Shown one piece after another: positions 44,715-58,200 of a stretch of 64,000 nucleotides of DNA. The stretch lies in assembly GCA_038030265.1 (NCBI GenBank), contig CM075943.1:25420001-25484000 (forward strand). Reading direction: 5' to 3'. A program made the position numbers and the translations under genes. The stretch's first letter is position 1; each line of letters starts with the position of its first letter. The notes below the pieces were generated by a model. That model was not told the DNA's origin and did no database searches. It saw only the letters and a program-made list of their open reading frames with translations. The DNA is from Corythucha ciliata (lineage: Eukaryota > Arthropoda > Insecta > Hemiptera > Tingidae).

Positions 44715-46802
44715 CTTTCCGACCGCCAGCTGCCGGAGCGAAATTTTTTTCTTCATCTTCTTCTTCTTCACCATTCCATCTTTCCAACTACTCCTTAGCC
44801 TTCATTCCAGTTATAATAGCCCCGCGCCCCAGAGAGAGTATAGTTACTACTCCCTCGTTTTTCTCCCCTCCCCTCAAACCGTGGTCGGTTCTTCGAGCTT
44901 TTTCTTTCCTTCTTATTCTTCTTCGACTTGGTTCTTCTTTGGGCTTCATTCCATTTCAGTCCCTCCGCCAATATCTGTTGCCTTTTTACCTCATTGGGGC
45001 TCGGAATGCCGAAACACGTTTACTTTTCTTGCGGCGTTGCAACCCTTCCGCGTTTCCTTTCAGCACTTTTCCGTCAACCCGGGGGTTAATAACAGGCAGA
45101 CCATAAGAATTATCAGGCAGGGCTTTTAGGACCAAACAGTCAATGCGCGCACCGAAAACTCAGTTCCCGGAGGTGAAGTTACCAGAGAGGAGGCAGATTC
45201 GCGCACAGCGCGTTCTGCCTCGGAACAGGGAGCAATTAAGCTCCCAGAAAACTTGTGGTTGTCAGTCCCAAAACTCACCCATGCTTTACTCGAAAATCGA
45301 AAATTCGCTTTGCGGACCCAAAAATCATGACAATCCCAGTATTTGGAGCTCGGCTGTCCAACCAATGTCCTCTTGTCATCTAGCCGGCCGGGAACTGACA
45401 AGGTTGGAGAGTCTGGCTCTGATGGTTTTGAATGACGTAATGTGGGGGGTGGGCTTTCTCTTCTCTTTCACTCTTGTGTTTTTAATTCTTCTCCCCACCC
45501 CTCCCCGCGTGTCATGTCTACACGCTTTACACCTCTCCTCACGCAGTCCACTTGAGTAGAGCCAGGTTTATGTCCTCAGGCATCAGCGATGCTGCGTCAT
45601 CACGATTTATTAACCGAGTTAGATGTTAATCACTTCTGCATATTAATTCCTTCAGTTTTAGTATTTTTTTCCTTTTAATTTATTATACTGAGGCGAGAAA
45701 CTATATTGGAAAAAAACGTGCAGCGCCCCCTTCCCCTATATCGAGAGAACCCATTAAAACGATTTCAAGGAAACTGAATTGATACAATCTATCAAGTAAC
45801 CGCGAACCCCGCGAGTAACTACCGCGAAAAACCCGGTCAAAATTAGGCTCTGCATAAAAACACGCGCTTAGAAAGGGCATCAAAAGAAACACTTCTACGG
45901 GCTCCGAGCAGGCTCCACACAAAGTCCTGTCCTTATTTGTTGTTTCGAACTCCCAAGGACACCGCGAAGTAGACTCAATTTACAGCCGAAATAAACGTCT
46001 TCATGAATTTTCTTAACGTCCCTATTATCGGGGGGAAAAAGGCCTATGCAATTCTTCCAGCCGACTAAAAAAGAGAGGCTCCCTTCTATTCACTACTTTA
46101 TTTAAAGGGCAGTGGGAATATCTAACAAGAAAGTAGACTATGTATTCGCCGACCTTTTTTGTTATTTTTCTAATTCCCTGAATCTTTCAGAGCTTTAATA
46201 AGTTTTCGCTACTGAACTCAAGGATTTCAGTCGCTCCACCCTTTAATTTTTTAATGGAAAGGGTAATCAGTTAAACGAACGGTGAGTTAAAAATCTTGAA
46301 TCAGACATTTAACGTGATTTTAAAAGATCAGAACATCGTTAATCCCCTGACCCCTGAGTTAGTTTTTCTTCAGACAAATCTCCCTCCCACCCCCATTTCA
46401 TCCAAGAGGAAAATGAATATTCAACTTCGGCCTTTTAAAACCCTGACTTAACTCAATAAATTCCCCCTTCTCATGCAATGAAGACGATGGGTCGCGGTTG
46501 GGGTTTGACCTCTTCGCTCACGGAGAGGTACACGCATAAATATATTTTTTCAAAGCCCGCCCCACTTTTTATTTGCAAGGTGGCTTGTGTGCACTTCCTT
46601 CTGACCTTTGAATTTTTAAAAAAAAAAGTCCTCCCCCTTGTTAATTTTGCCCGCCTCGTTTCATACAGAGTTGCAAAATCGAGAACAACTGGATATAGTG
46701 AGGGGGGATGGAGAGCTTAATGCCTCGGTAATTAACAATTAATATGTCAAGTTAAACATCCTTCTCAGCCTCTTTTATTCATCGCGAATATTTTAAGGAA
46801 CA
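44715..46802. other. no gene seen
   Basis: Begins with the shared family flank CCGACCGCCAGCTGCCGGAG followed by a TTC-rich tract, then unique sequence. A GC-richer area at 45100-45560 has open frames but no recognisable protein. Confidence 0.45.
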
Positions 46803-46941
46803 GGGGGCCTATTCTCTAACTCCGAAGCAATAGCTTTTTCGCAGTCATATGTTTATTTCATTAATTTTCTTCAAACAAATGAATGAAATAGACACATGGC
46901 TGGCGAAAAAAATATTGCTTGTTGTTAGAGAATAGGCCCCC
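46803..46941 (+). mobile_element. hairpin MITE, GGGGGCCTATTCTCTAAC ends, copy a
   Basis: Perfect ends GGGGGCCTATTCTCTAAC and complement; arms continue with CGAAGCAATAGCTTTTTCGC against GCGAAAAAAATATTGC. It is the reverse complement of the copy at 47248. Confidence 0.8.
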
Positions 46942-47247
46942 AGAAGGCACATCTTCCCATTGGAATCATTTTTTGGTCGCCAGGTGGTTTTGACCTAAAA
47001 TAGAAAATCTCACAATGTTATACAACTACTTAGCCTATGAATAAAGCCTTTGATACTCCCACACTAACCTATAATATACAAACGCAACAATGTTCCCAGG
47101 CTGAACTTGCCCTTGTCTTCAGAACTTTTCCAAGTACCCTGTTATTGATATTTGTGAAAGTGACAAGTAACAGATAAAGTGGAAAATATGTGCATATAGC
47201 TCGTCTTCCCCCTTTGGAATGAGGAACTTGCACATTTTTCAAGCACT
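46942..47247. other. spacer between inverted MITE copies
   Basis: About 306 bp of unique sequence, no gene. Confidence 0.5.
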
Positions 47248-47386
47248 GGGGGCCTATTCTCTAACAACAAGCAATATTTTTTTCGCCAGCCATGTGTCTA
47301 TTTCATTCATTTGTTTGAAGAAAATTAATGAAATAAACATATGACTTCGAAAAAGCTATTGCTTCGGAGTTAGAGAATAGGCCCCC
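47248..47386 (-). mobile_element. hairpin MITE, copy b (inverted)
   Basis: 139 bp like copy a and nearly identical to it once reversed; the asymmetric bases (AACAACAAGC at one end, CTCCGAAGC at the other) fix the orientation. Confidence 0.8.
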
Positions 47387-49586
47387 TGGTGTTTATGAGG
47401 CTATTGCTCACATTAAACATTGAAATCAATCAAGGATTTTTTTAAAGCGAATTTTTAAAAATGTGGAGTGGGGATTTGATTATCAAAGGTTATTCGATGA
47501 AATAGATGATGTGGGGAAGAGGGACGTACGAAGCATTTTCAGGGGGACAATTTTTCTTGTTATTTGTAAACAAATAATTTTATAGTTCCCTCAGATACTT
47601 CACAAGTGACCATCGACGTCATTTCCCCTCGCACCATCCATCCCTTCATGGAGAAATTTGAAATTGATTTACAAATCACCAAATCCACCAATCGGGCTGC
47701 AACCACCGTTGATATCCTTCTGTCCATGAGCCAATTCACCTGTTAAATGTTCTCCCAAATCGGGTATTCAAGCAAGTTACCCATTCAAGATTGAAAATGA
47801 AATCGACACGCGTTGTAAAGTTTTATCGCACGATGTGGTGGTAAAATCTGTAAAGTCGTACGCGGGACGTGTAGATGTGTTCAAGGATTCCCTCTCGAGC
47901 CTAGATTTGAATTTTCTCATGATTTCCCCAAAGTACGGCCCGACCGTCTTTGATTTACCGATAATTTTTAATTGCTGCATCGGTAGGTACGTATATAAAC
48001 GTTTTGTTTCGGAATTTTTCGAAATTAAACGTATCCTCCTAGCTCCGCAAGTTTTACACGTTTTTAGGGTTCTTACCAGCACGAAGGTTTCCAACAAGAA
48101 CTTGATTACGGCTGTGTCATTGACATTCTCCCCCCATACTTTGCACCGCCACCGCAGGAGAATTTATCTGTAAATTACATGTTCAAACTACATTTGCGTG
48201 CATGTTAAACGCTGTTCTTTTTAATGATGCCAATTGTGCGAATAGAGGTGGTGGTAGTAGTGGTGTTTGCAGTTGAAGGGGCAGGGTTCGTTTACATCCG
48301 TTATAACTTATAATATTATCTTATTCTGTAAAACAGTGACGTTTAGAAACATTGTTCCGCCGCAAGAATGCTAGAAATTCCACTCAGGGGGGGGGGGAAC
48401 AAATATTGATAGAATCCTTCTGTCATGTGCTGACCTCTACCGAGTTCTCAGGACTCTTCCTTCTGTGTTTTCTTTCCAGTCTTCTTTCTCCAACCTTTTT
48501 TTCTCGTCCCGGAGTCCCTCGAGCTTGAGCTCCAGAACTTCGGTGAAGTAGGTTGGATTTTGCTCAGCTTGTGTCCTTGCTCCCCCCCCCCTTATCCGTA
48601 CCTCTCATTCACCACAAGGGTTCTCGAAGGCTTCATCGAAAGAAGTCAAAGCCGATAGTGGAGAAGAAGAAGAAGGAGGAGAACAACAAGAAAGAAAGAG
48701 AATAAGAAAAACCCTCGGGACTCTTCGGCTCCTTCTTCTTTTTCCTCCTCACAGGACAGGTTAACCAGAGTCATTGTCCATTGTATATAAACCCTTTGAG
48801 TTCTCTCCTGATCATTCCGGAGGGGGGCATCAGGGTGCATAGATATGAATTAAGGCCAATTTTTGTTTGTTTATAACAAACTTTTTACGCTTGTAATACT
48901 CAAGATCCCTTTTAACAACCGCAGTAAAGCCAGCAAAACTCATGAACCCCCATCGTCTCCTTCGTTCTGAGCAAAATGACTGTAATTAAAGGCAGTAACT
49001 CGAGTGGGGAATTTTATTATGTAATCAGGAAAATGTTTTCTACTTTTCCATCTAGAAAAACGAAAATCAATTTCCTTTTGTAATTTAATTTAAAAAATAT
49101 AATTTATGGGACCAGAGGAATTGTTTAAAGAAAAGGGGGAGGAGGGCATTTGAAATCCTCCCCGATGAGGGTTTGAGAGGAAATAATGAAACTTCTATTA
49201 AGACCTCTTTGTCCAGGTACTTTTTTTTCTTAATATTCCTTGGGTTCAGGATGGGAAGCCCTAAGGAAGAGAGTTCCGTTTGAAATAATGAATGTACGGG
49301 CATTTCAGCTAGCTTTTTCATCAGTGAACGGTGAGCTGGTATTTTCCTTAATCATTGAGTCGTAGGGAGGGGTTGAGGAAAGTAATTTCATCCTATGCAG
49401 AGTTCGGGCACGTATGTAGACACGGCGAGGGTTTCCCGTTCAGGCCAACCTCACCGCGCGGCCGGAGCGTGTGGCCCTGACTTTAACGTCAGTTCAAGTC
49501 ACCTTAAAGTCACCCCATATCAGTTGAGCAGTCCTCCTCAACTAGATGTCAAAGTTTGGTCCGCACGCTCCGGCCATGCCTTGAAC
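47387..49586. other. no gene seen
   Basis: Unique sequence. Opposing open frames at 47777-48173 are not recognisable. Purine- and pyrimidine-rich tracts near 48650-48750. Confidence 0.45.
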
Positions 49587-49822
49587 GAATAAGAAGGTAT
49601 TCTTTGTCTATCCTCCAGCAATTTTTATTATTGACAAACACGTAAACCGGTTTTCAGCTCTACCGAGCCATCTTCGGACGTATCACTTTTTTTAACCACT
49701 AAAAAAATGGTGGTTAAAAAAATTGATACGTCCGAAGATGGCTCGGTAGAGCTGAAAACCGGTTTACGTGTTTGTCAATAATAAAAATTGCTGGAGGATA
49801 GACAAAGAATACCTTCTTATTC
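49587..49822. mobile_element. 236-bp near-perfect palindrome
   Basis: The left arm starts GAATAAGAAGGTATTC and the right arm ends with its complement. Arms of about 115 bp are essentially identical, including the ATTGACAAACACGTAAACCG word, around a short A-rich centre near 49704. Each arm carries GAAGATGGCTCGGTAGAGCT then GAAAACCGG. A non-autonomous foldback element of very recent origin is the simplest reading. Confidence 0.85.
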
Positions 49823-50429
49823 ATATACGACCTCCGCAACATCGCTAAAAACATAAATTATGATGCCTTGAACGGCCTGAACGGGAAATCCTCACCGCGT
49901 GCATGTACCCTTATAGTGGAGTTAGCTCAGGATCTGAAGACAAATTCTGTCGCATGGCGGTGTACAATGTGGCTTTGTCTTCATGATTATGAGTGGCCGA
50001 GAGGGGTACCACAGCCACTATTTAGGCTCAATTGGCAGTTTTCGAGACTCCGTTCAATTTACCAGTTTTAGGGCAGAATGGCCAGTTTATATGAGGTGAT
50101 TCCAGTGTGCCTGTGCCAGACATACTTACGCACTCTCTAGTGCTAAAATATCTCCTACGGCCCAGCCTTTACTCGGCTACTCGGTACTCGCTTTCTTCAA
50201 CTACATTTTGGGGCTCGCGTGTTCAACGGGTAAATTGACGGTTTGAGAGGCAGAGAGTGGCCATACTAATAAATACATTTTAAAGTAAATAAATAAATTT
50301 TAATAATTAAATTTTGATAAAATAAAAAAATACTCCCGGGGGATAAGATTATTCAGTTTTTGAGGCTCAAAAAATGTATTTTCATTAAAACTTGGATTAA
50401 TCGTTGTTTTTTTTCATTTCTGTTTTCAG
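49823..50429 (+). other. end of intron preceding the dachsous exon
   Basis: AT-rich non-coding sequence ending in a polypyrimidine-like run (TTTTTTTTCATTTCTGTTTTCAG, split at 50428-50429) that makes a strong splice acceptor. Confidence 0.6.
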
Positions 50430-50482
50430 GAGGGAAAATGAAGCAGCCGGACGAAGACAAATAATAAGACGGGGAGGCGAAG
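50430..50482 (+). promoter_or_regulatory. dachsous 5' leader segment with upstream ORF
   Basis: Between the splice acceptor and the start codon there is an upstream ATG at 50438 that opens an eight-codon frame ending in TAA at 50462-50464. It is in the same register as the main frame, so its stop proves that translation of dachsous starts downstream, at 50483. Confidence 0.6.
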
Positions 50483-52201
50483 ATGGGGAGAGAAGTGCTA
50501 GCGGCCGTACTAGCGCTTGTGCTGGTTCGGCACGTCTGGTGCGAACAAGTTCGAGATCTTCAAGTCTCCGAAGGAGCGCCGGTGGGCGTTCGCGTTGGCT
50601 TCATCGGAGACGGCACTTCCTCTCCACCGTATTTGATCGTTCCAGTTCCCGGTTCAGCTGTTGACACGGACCTGTCCATCAAACCGGAGACGGGTGAAAT
50701 TCGAACTAAAGTCAAACTGGATCGTGAGACACGACAGTCGTACTCCCTTGTCGCCATACCGCGGAGCGGTGACAACATACGTGTTGTCGTTAAAGTGCTC
50801 GACGAGAACGACAACGCGCCCACATTTTCGAGTCCGTTCATGGAGATTGAATTCCCTGAAAATACACCGCGCGACGTCAAACGAACTCTGTACCCGGCCA
50901 AGGACCTCGATCTGGGCGCTTATAACACGCAGCGGTACAACATCGTCTCGGGAAACGTGAACAACGCTTTCCGACTGTCCTCGCATCGTGAACGCGACGG
51001 CGTCCTATATCTCGACCTTCAAATCAACGGCTTTCTTGATCGTGAAACGACTTCTGAGTACAGTCTAGTCATTGAAGCGCTTGACGGCGGCAACCCACCA
51101 CTCAGAGGCAGCATGACGGTCAATATAACTATTCAAGACGTGAATGACAATCAGCCAATTTTCAATCAAAGCCGGTATTTCGCCTCGATTCCTGAAAACG
51201 CAACCGTTGGAACGAGTGTTCTCCAGGTATTTGCCACTGATACCGACACTGGTGAGAACGGTGAAATCGAGTATTCGATAAATCGAAGGCAGAGTGATCG
51301 TGACGGAATGTTTAGAATCGATCCCAAAACAGGACTGGTAGCGGTCAACCGGCCTCTTGATTTTGAAAGTAAAGAAGTCCACGAGTTGGTTGTCGTCGCC
51401 CGGGATCGAGGCGCTCAGCCGCTTGAAACGACCGCTTTCGTTTCAATTCGAGTGACCGATGTCAACGACAATCAGCCCACAATAAACGTCATCTTTTTGA
51501 GTGACGATGCTACACCAAAGATCTCGGAAATGGCTCAAAAGGGGGAATTCGTCGCTAGAATTTCCGTGAACGATCCAGACTCAAAGACTGAATATTCAAA
51601 CGTGAACGTTACTTTACAGGGTGGCGAGGGACACTTTGGTCTCGCTACACAGGACAACATCATATACCTCGTCATTGTCTCAATGCCTCTTGACCGCGAG
51701 TTGAAAGCGAACTACACGCTGAGCGTCATAGCGACGGACACGGGCACACCTCCACTGCACGCCTCTCGTACATTTCAACTTCGCGTGACCGACGTCAATG
51801 ACAACCCACCAGAATTCGCACAGTCCACCTATTTTGCAAACGTTCTCGAAGTGGCCGACCCAGGTACATCCGTCATTCACGTTGTAGCGACGGATCGTGA
51901 CGAAGGTGAAAACTCTCTCGTCATGTACTCCCTCCGCGAGGACACTAAAAATCACGCCCCCTGGTTTCAAATCAATCCAAATTCCGGTCTGATAACTACG
52001 CGAACTCATATCGATTGTGAAACAGAGCCAGTGCCGAAAATAACAGTGATCGCTACGGACGGTGGAAACCCTCCTTTGTCGTCATCTGCAACGGTAATGG
52101 TCGTGATCCATGACGTGAACGACAACGAACCCATTTTCGACCACAGTTTCTACAACGTCACGATCCCTGAGAATGAACCCAAAGGCAACTGTATACTCAA
52201 G
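50483..52201 (+). CDS. ds: Dachsous cadherin, first coding exon
   Basis: This exon encodes residues 1-573 of Dachsous, a giant plasma-membrane protocadherin that binds Fat on neighbouring cells to set planar polarity and feed the Hippo growth pathway. Residues 1-20 form a signal peptide (hydrophobic LAAVLALVLV, likely cleavage after Cys20). Five cadherin repeats end at calcium-binding linkers DENDNAP (107-113), DVNDNQP (219-225 and 326-332), DVNDNPP (437-443) and DVNDNEP (544-550). A sixth starts at 551. DRE motifs and sites such as NIT, NQS, NAT and NYT look like an intact extracellular domain. The N-terminal EGAPVGVRVGFIGD and the unusual ISEMAQKGEFVARISV repeat follow insect Dachsous closely. 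The start at 50483 has A at -3 and G at +4. The exon ends AAG|GTACAT, phase 0; later exons lie outside. No frameshift seen. Confidence 0.95.
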
Positions 52202-55200
52202 GTACATACCTTTATTTGTCTTGATTGACCATTAATCCTTTGTGTTCTTCAACTCTCATAATACACATTATAATCACGCAACATCGGTTAGGATATTTTG
52301 TGTCCTGTCTCGGGGATGGCTTAAAATAGATTTTAAGCCCAAGATTTAAGGGGAGAAAATAGATTTGCGGGTAAAACCCTTCCCCCTCTGTTCGCCGAGT
52401 TCCCGGTATTTAAAAAACTCGAAATGAATTGCTGCCATATATAGTAATGAAGAAGCCCTCCCCCTTCTCGGACCCGAACCGAAACTCTTGTAGCAATTTA
52501 ATGGAAAGGGTGTGGTGAGGGGAGGTATTTGTTGCTGTTCCAGTTTTTTTTTTTTTTTTTAGTGTCAAGACGAGGGTCTACCCGATAGATGGGATGGGAG
52601 TTCTCTCAATCATTCAGCGATTGCTCTCTCGAGATTATATTTCGATTTGAAAGTTTAACTTCTAGATCGATGTTCATGAGCAGTTTTACATCGTGCTCCA
52701 AAGGAATCAAGTTACTACCGGGTTTTCGCTAGCAATCGCATTACTCTTTATCTGAAAAATAGCGCTCCGCGTTCCCCTGGGGTACAGTTAAAATAGGGCT
52801 CGTGTTTTACTAGAAATATGTGCACGCCACCATTGGGTTTAAGTGGTCTGAAGGTTGTCAAGCGTTATATGTTAGTTGTGGAAGTCCATATCACACAGAA
52901 GGACGCCTTCGTCGATTAAAAAGAAGAAAAAGAAGTTTAGAAGAGGAGAAAAAAAGGAGAAATAAAAACCTTTTAACTTCTCTGGCGAGTTGGGACCGCT
53001 CTCTTCCAGTCCGCCGCTTCCTTCATGTCATTTCAGTCTCACACATTTTCTCTCTTTTTTTTATTCATTTTATTTTCTTCAAAAAGTCGTGTATCTCAAA
53101 TGCAGGAGTTATCATTGTATTAAAAACTTGAAAGTACTCTCCTGGGTAAGGTTGGGTGGTGTGGTGGTGAGAAGACGTGAAGGCGTTAATTTCGAATACA
53201 AAAGGCCACAGACAGCCGTCTCTATAAAAAGACTTCCAGCTTGGCCAGAAAACTATCGATTCCGACACTGGAAGCCCAATGAACAAGATTAAGTGTCCTG
53301 TGGGTTGCGCAAGCGATAACTGGGAAATTGTCGTTCGAAATCGCTTACGATGTTCCTTCACTATTTTTAGTGGGATAGTTACCACAGGTTGCCCGAAATA
53401 TCCGCGTGACCCGCATAAACTCTGGTCAGAGAGAAAAAAGTTGTTCTGTTCCCCTCGAATTTCGAAATCAATTCGACAAATGGCGACGCGTTTGACACTG
53501 CGAAAAAACTTGTGGTGATGAATCGAAGGCGGGCAAGGCAACCTTTCTACAATAGTGTGAGTCTTTGGGTCAGAAGGATTTAATTTTTAGATCCGGGAGA
53601 GGTTGGTAGGCAGTAGGCACTAGGCAGTAGGTTGGTGTCAAGACCCTCAGTCAAGCTCTGGTGGGTGTGTTAAGGCTGAGGTCCGTTCTCGGTCTTTTCT
53701 CGGCTTGTCCGTCAAACATGGCTTCTTAATAGGGCAAAGGCAGACAACCGCGTGATCCCTGGAAAGAAGATTCTTCCCTGTAGGGAAGAATCTTTCCGCT
53801 AGGATTTGTCTTCATGGCTGAGTGCGATCACCAGTACTGGTGGGCAGCGGTGGTGAGCAGCGGAGTCGACATGGGCAACCTGCAGCGAGCATGGCATTTT
53901 GTGACGCTGGGGATTGGGATCCCAGGACATCAGGTGATGGTAGGAGAGCTTTCGGGGTGCGGGATAACCATTTATTGGACGTTGGTCTTCACACTAACGC
54001 GTTGGGCCAGTCACCAGCATCTGAGGCAATGCAGGGACGATCTTGGTTTTAAGGCCGGCAAACCACGTTCCCGATGAGTGAGATCAGGCACAGTCAGGGC
54101 AGTGGCAGGGAGTAAGACCAGAACAGTTAGGGCTGCTTGGACTGGCCGGAGTGAAAGTTCAGGATTGTAGGGGTATGTGCACGGGGACTATCAAACCCAC
54201 AAAACTTCACAGGTCTACTTTGAATCGCACTTCTGGCAGCGTGGTTTTTATTTTTCGGTACGAAACGCACGTATAGTTTGTGCCCTGCCGTCCAGATCAC
54301 CACTGATATCGTTCCTTTTTCAATTTAATTGGATGTCGATTCTTATATCATTCTCAAATAAGAAAGACATTGATGAGGAGATGCAGACCCCTCCAACACC
54401 ACAAACGCTTCCCAAGTAGCATTGTCCTTAGAACCCTTTCAGAGTTGAAAAGGAAAAGTGTATTTATTTAGAAAGCGTGGGGGTTTGAGTTTGTGTCAAC
54501 AGACGACGTCGTCGGTACCCATGGTGGCGTGGAGAGGGGAGGAGTCTGAAAGGGAGAAGCAACCAGACCCAGAAGAGATGCAAATGTGGGCAATTTAAGA
54601 GAGGAGTGGTGTCGGTGACAGTGGGAACGCATGGGATGATGAGGAATGGAGGTTTCTTGGTATGGAGGGGAGGGTATGAAAGAAAAAGACGTTGTGCATA
54701 GTCGAAGTGCAAGAAGCAGGATGGGGGATTAAGGAGGCTAGGTAGTAGCCTCGCTTGAGAGGTTGCTTCCCCGCATAATCCTTTGCACTTGAAAAAGTGC
54801 ATGGATAAAAACTGGTATTTTCTTCTTATTTCTATATGTATCCATTTATTTCCACATCGATTACTTCGGGCTGGGCCTGCGACACTTATCACAACCGTCG
54901 ACATGATTGTGTCCCGGAGTGTCCAGAACGATCGAAACTTCCCATTTTACGCGCATTGGCGAAGCGTAAAGGATTATGGTTCTTCCTTGACATTAATAAA
55001 GTGATGTAGCAATTTGAAACGCTTGGATTGTAAGCCCCCGCCCCGTAAATCGAGAACCGCGCCTTAAGTTATTACGAAGTAGAATCGATTTAAACCTGTC
55101 GGAAATAACTAAAGAATATTGGAAATTGAAGAACTGCAGTGGGAAAAGTGACATCACTGGAGGTTATTGCGACATCGGAACAAAACCGTGGCGCTTCGGT

Positions 55201-58200
55201 TTCCCGTTATTATTATGGGAAATGAAGAATTTATATATCCAAGAAAATAGCTATAAATTAACTCCCCCTTTCCCCAACTGCCCTCGTCCCATTCGTCACT
55301 AAACTCTCTGTAATAACCATCCAAAGCTTGTAAGTTATTCCATCGTCTTTTCCCCAGCTTTTTTGATTTGCTATCATTTCCAGACACTATAACAATTTCT
55401 TGGAATTATTGGACTGAAGCATCCAGACATTTTTTTTCCACTTCTTTTTTAAGTCGAAGACATCGAAAATTATAATAATACGCGAACAAGGCAAGGACAG
55501 CAGGCTTATAAATTCCAGTGAATTCATGGGAGACTCACGAAAGACCTCCCCCCTCTTCACCCTATCAACTGGTCTGTCACTATCGGAATATTTTAAAAGA
55601 ACTCGACCGTATTTTTGTGGTTTTTACAAAAAACGTTAGTTTTTTTTCTTCAGATTGTACCGCTTTTCATTAAAAACGCTCTATAGTGGCGAGCGTTTCC
55701 CCATCTCTCCCTTTTAATCATCACATTGTTGTTTTCCAATTATTGGGGCTGAAACTAGAAGCCCTACCCTAAAGAGATTATTAAAAAAGACGGCGAGGAG
55801 GGAGGGGGGAATTAAGTTTGACCTGTGTGTGGGAAAGTAATTATACATCGATTAGTTGGGTCCCTTCTTCTCACTAATGGTGAACCGATCTTGGTTCAAA
55901 AGGGGGGAAAAATAAATAAAAAAAGGAGATTTTTATCTTTAAAACCTAAAAGGCATGAACATTTAAATTTTTCAAGAAAGGATAATGTGTGAGGGGGGGC
56001 AGGTGTCACAAGAATTATGAATGAGGCATATTGCCTTCGGTTAACTTAGGAAAGTACATCATTCACCTGCTGTAATTACAGATGTTATACCTTACCCCTC
56101 CCCTTTATGTTTCATGTATACGTTGACAAGTAAACTTGACACATTTCTGCAATTATACCCGACCCCTCATCATACTCTGTCCCAGTGGCACACCCTACTT
56201 GAGATTGATTTCCTACTCTATACGTGTGATACTTTATAAGTCCTAACAGTTGGCGGAGGCATCCTTTTTTGTTTGTTTTATAACCGTCCTGTTTTTATTT
56301 ATTCATTTTTCCCTTCCTCCTTCATGATTTTGAACTTACCGATTAATTGACCCGTAAGTAGTAAAATATCACTTAAAAATCAATCATTTACAAATCTTAA
56401 CAGCAGTGCCCTCCCCTCCCACCTGCTTCACACGTATGTTCAACGCTTTCACTCATAACCGCAGCTAATGCCTTAACGTCAATCCAGTATCAGTCCGCGG
56501 GCAATAAATCAGTTCATTCCTACTCAAATCAGTTTTTCTGAACACTTTCACCTGTCATCCCATTTTAGGACTTGTCTTTTGACGGGTACACTTGCTGGGT
56601 ATGTTGGGATTTTTAAAAGAATAATTACAACTTTTAATTTCTGCGCAATTAGTTCCAATTAAAAGTCTTGCGGTGTCGCAATAAGAAAGTTTCCGGATCA
56701 ACCGACAATATTGTACGGGGTTTCTATAGAGCTTACTGACTGTGGTCTGTGATGGGGCCATTCAGCCACAGGAGAAAGAGAAAAGAAATATTCAATGAAT
56801 TACTGTGGGGGGTGGTGGCACCATAAAATAAAAAAACATGGGTGAGTAGCCACTGCCAGAAGGTATTTACGACCGGCTAAATTAAAACTCGTGTGTGATA
56901 AAGCTGAAATAAAGAGGATTGGGGCGTTTAAAATGACCAAAAAAAAGGAGAAGAAAGAGCGGTAGTAGTCCAGATAAAAAAGTCGGGAGATTTATTAGTG
57001 GTTAAGACGGCTAAAGGTAGACTATGCGCAATACAAAAGCCCTCACACGGTTTTAGGCGCCTCGGATCTTCATTTTCAGCTCATCACCCAATCTCCAACA
57101 CGTTTCTCTAACAGTGGTACGCCGTACCATCTAGAGGCACACTGTGGTTTCACTGATCTCCAACTGGAAATTCTTGGTGAAATTGTGGAGGAAGCTGATA
57201 GTAGTCGGTGGTCATTTACTAGTTGGTGCCAGTATACTAGGGGTTGGGAGGCCTTGGAAGAATTTGGTCCCAAAAGCTATTATTACGTGGCTGATAAACT
57301 GGCTATGGAGACCGTGGGGTTCTAGTAAGCGGGTAGTAGACACCAGCTTTCCCAGACAATTCTAAATGTAAGTGACAAATTATTTTACGCTGGAAGCCTC
57401 TCTCTTTCCACCAAAGTTACTCCATTTAATATAAGCTTTGAGAATCCTGTACATTGCACGAGAGAAAGCCGCATACCCCCTGGGGAAACCACAAGTGGTA
57501 CATGTACCAAAGATTGAGAAACCCCGCTCTAACAACTGTCATATTGAACTATTTCGTGTGTATTTTAGGATTATTCGAGAATATTACATGTGCTCTGCCC
57601 ACTTATCGCTTTTTTAAAAAAAGTTTTCGCCTGGAGATGTTGCAGTAAGGCATTTCCAATAGTGAAATTGTTAATTAATATGTATGAAAAGAAGGAAATG
57701 ATATGGCAATTCTCGTACAGAACGGCTCATCTCTGTTCAACTATAATGGATTTTACGGTTAGCCCTTCCTCATTACCCCTTTTAATTTTTCTGTTCATGC
57801 TACCACCCCTTCCCTTGAAATATAGCCTGCTAACAAAAATTTATATAGAAACTCAATTACCGCATTCTCCAGAGGGGAAGTTTCATGTCCGATTTAATGA
57901 ATTAAGTTTTTCCCCTCTTCCTTCTTTTTTTCAAAGCCAAACTACCCGCTTAATATGTACATTGTACAGAAGAGATAATATTTCCATTTGACGTTAAGTG
58001 GAACAAGTTTTATACTGTACTCACAGACTTGCATATATTAATGCGTCACGAGGGCTATTTATGGATCAAGTTCTTTTCTCTGTATGCAGAGAGAGAGCAA
58101 TAAAAAAAAATAAAAATGCCTCCCAAGATATCGGAACGTTTATAGTGATGCCGTATGGAGGGGGAGGGGTGACGCGAAGTGTGGTGCGGTGGAGGGGGAA

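Noticed and set aside
47777..48173. Opposing 106- and 112-codon frames
   Set aside because: Antisense overlap, no domain, unusual composition; likely chance.
48646..48840. Low-complexity Lys/Glu and Leu/Phe frames around GAAGAAG tracts
   Set aside because: Simple-sequence artefact.
50560..52009. Antisense open frames under the dachsous exon
   Set aside because: Shadow frames of a conserved cadherin coding sequence.
53814..54077. 87-codon frame with Trp and Gly rich composition
   Set aside because: Overlaps another frame on the same strand and has no domain or splice support.
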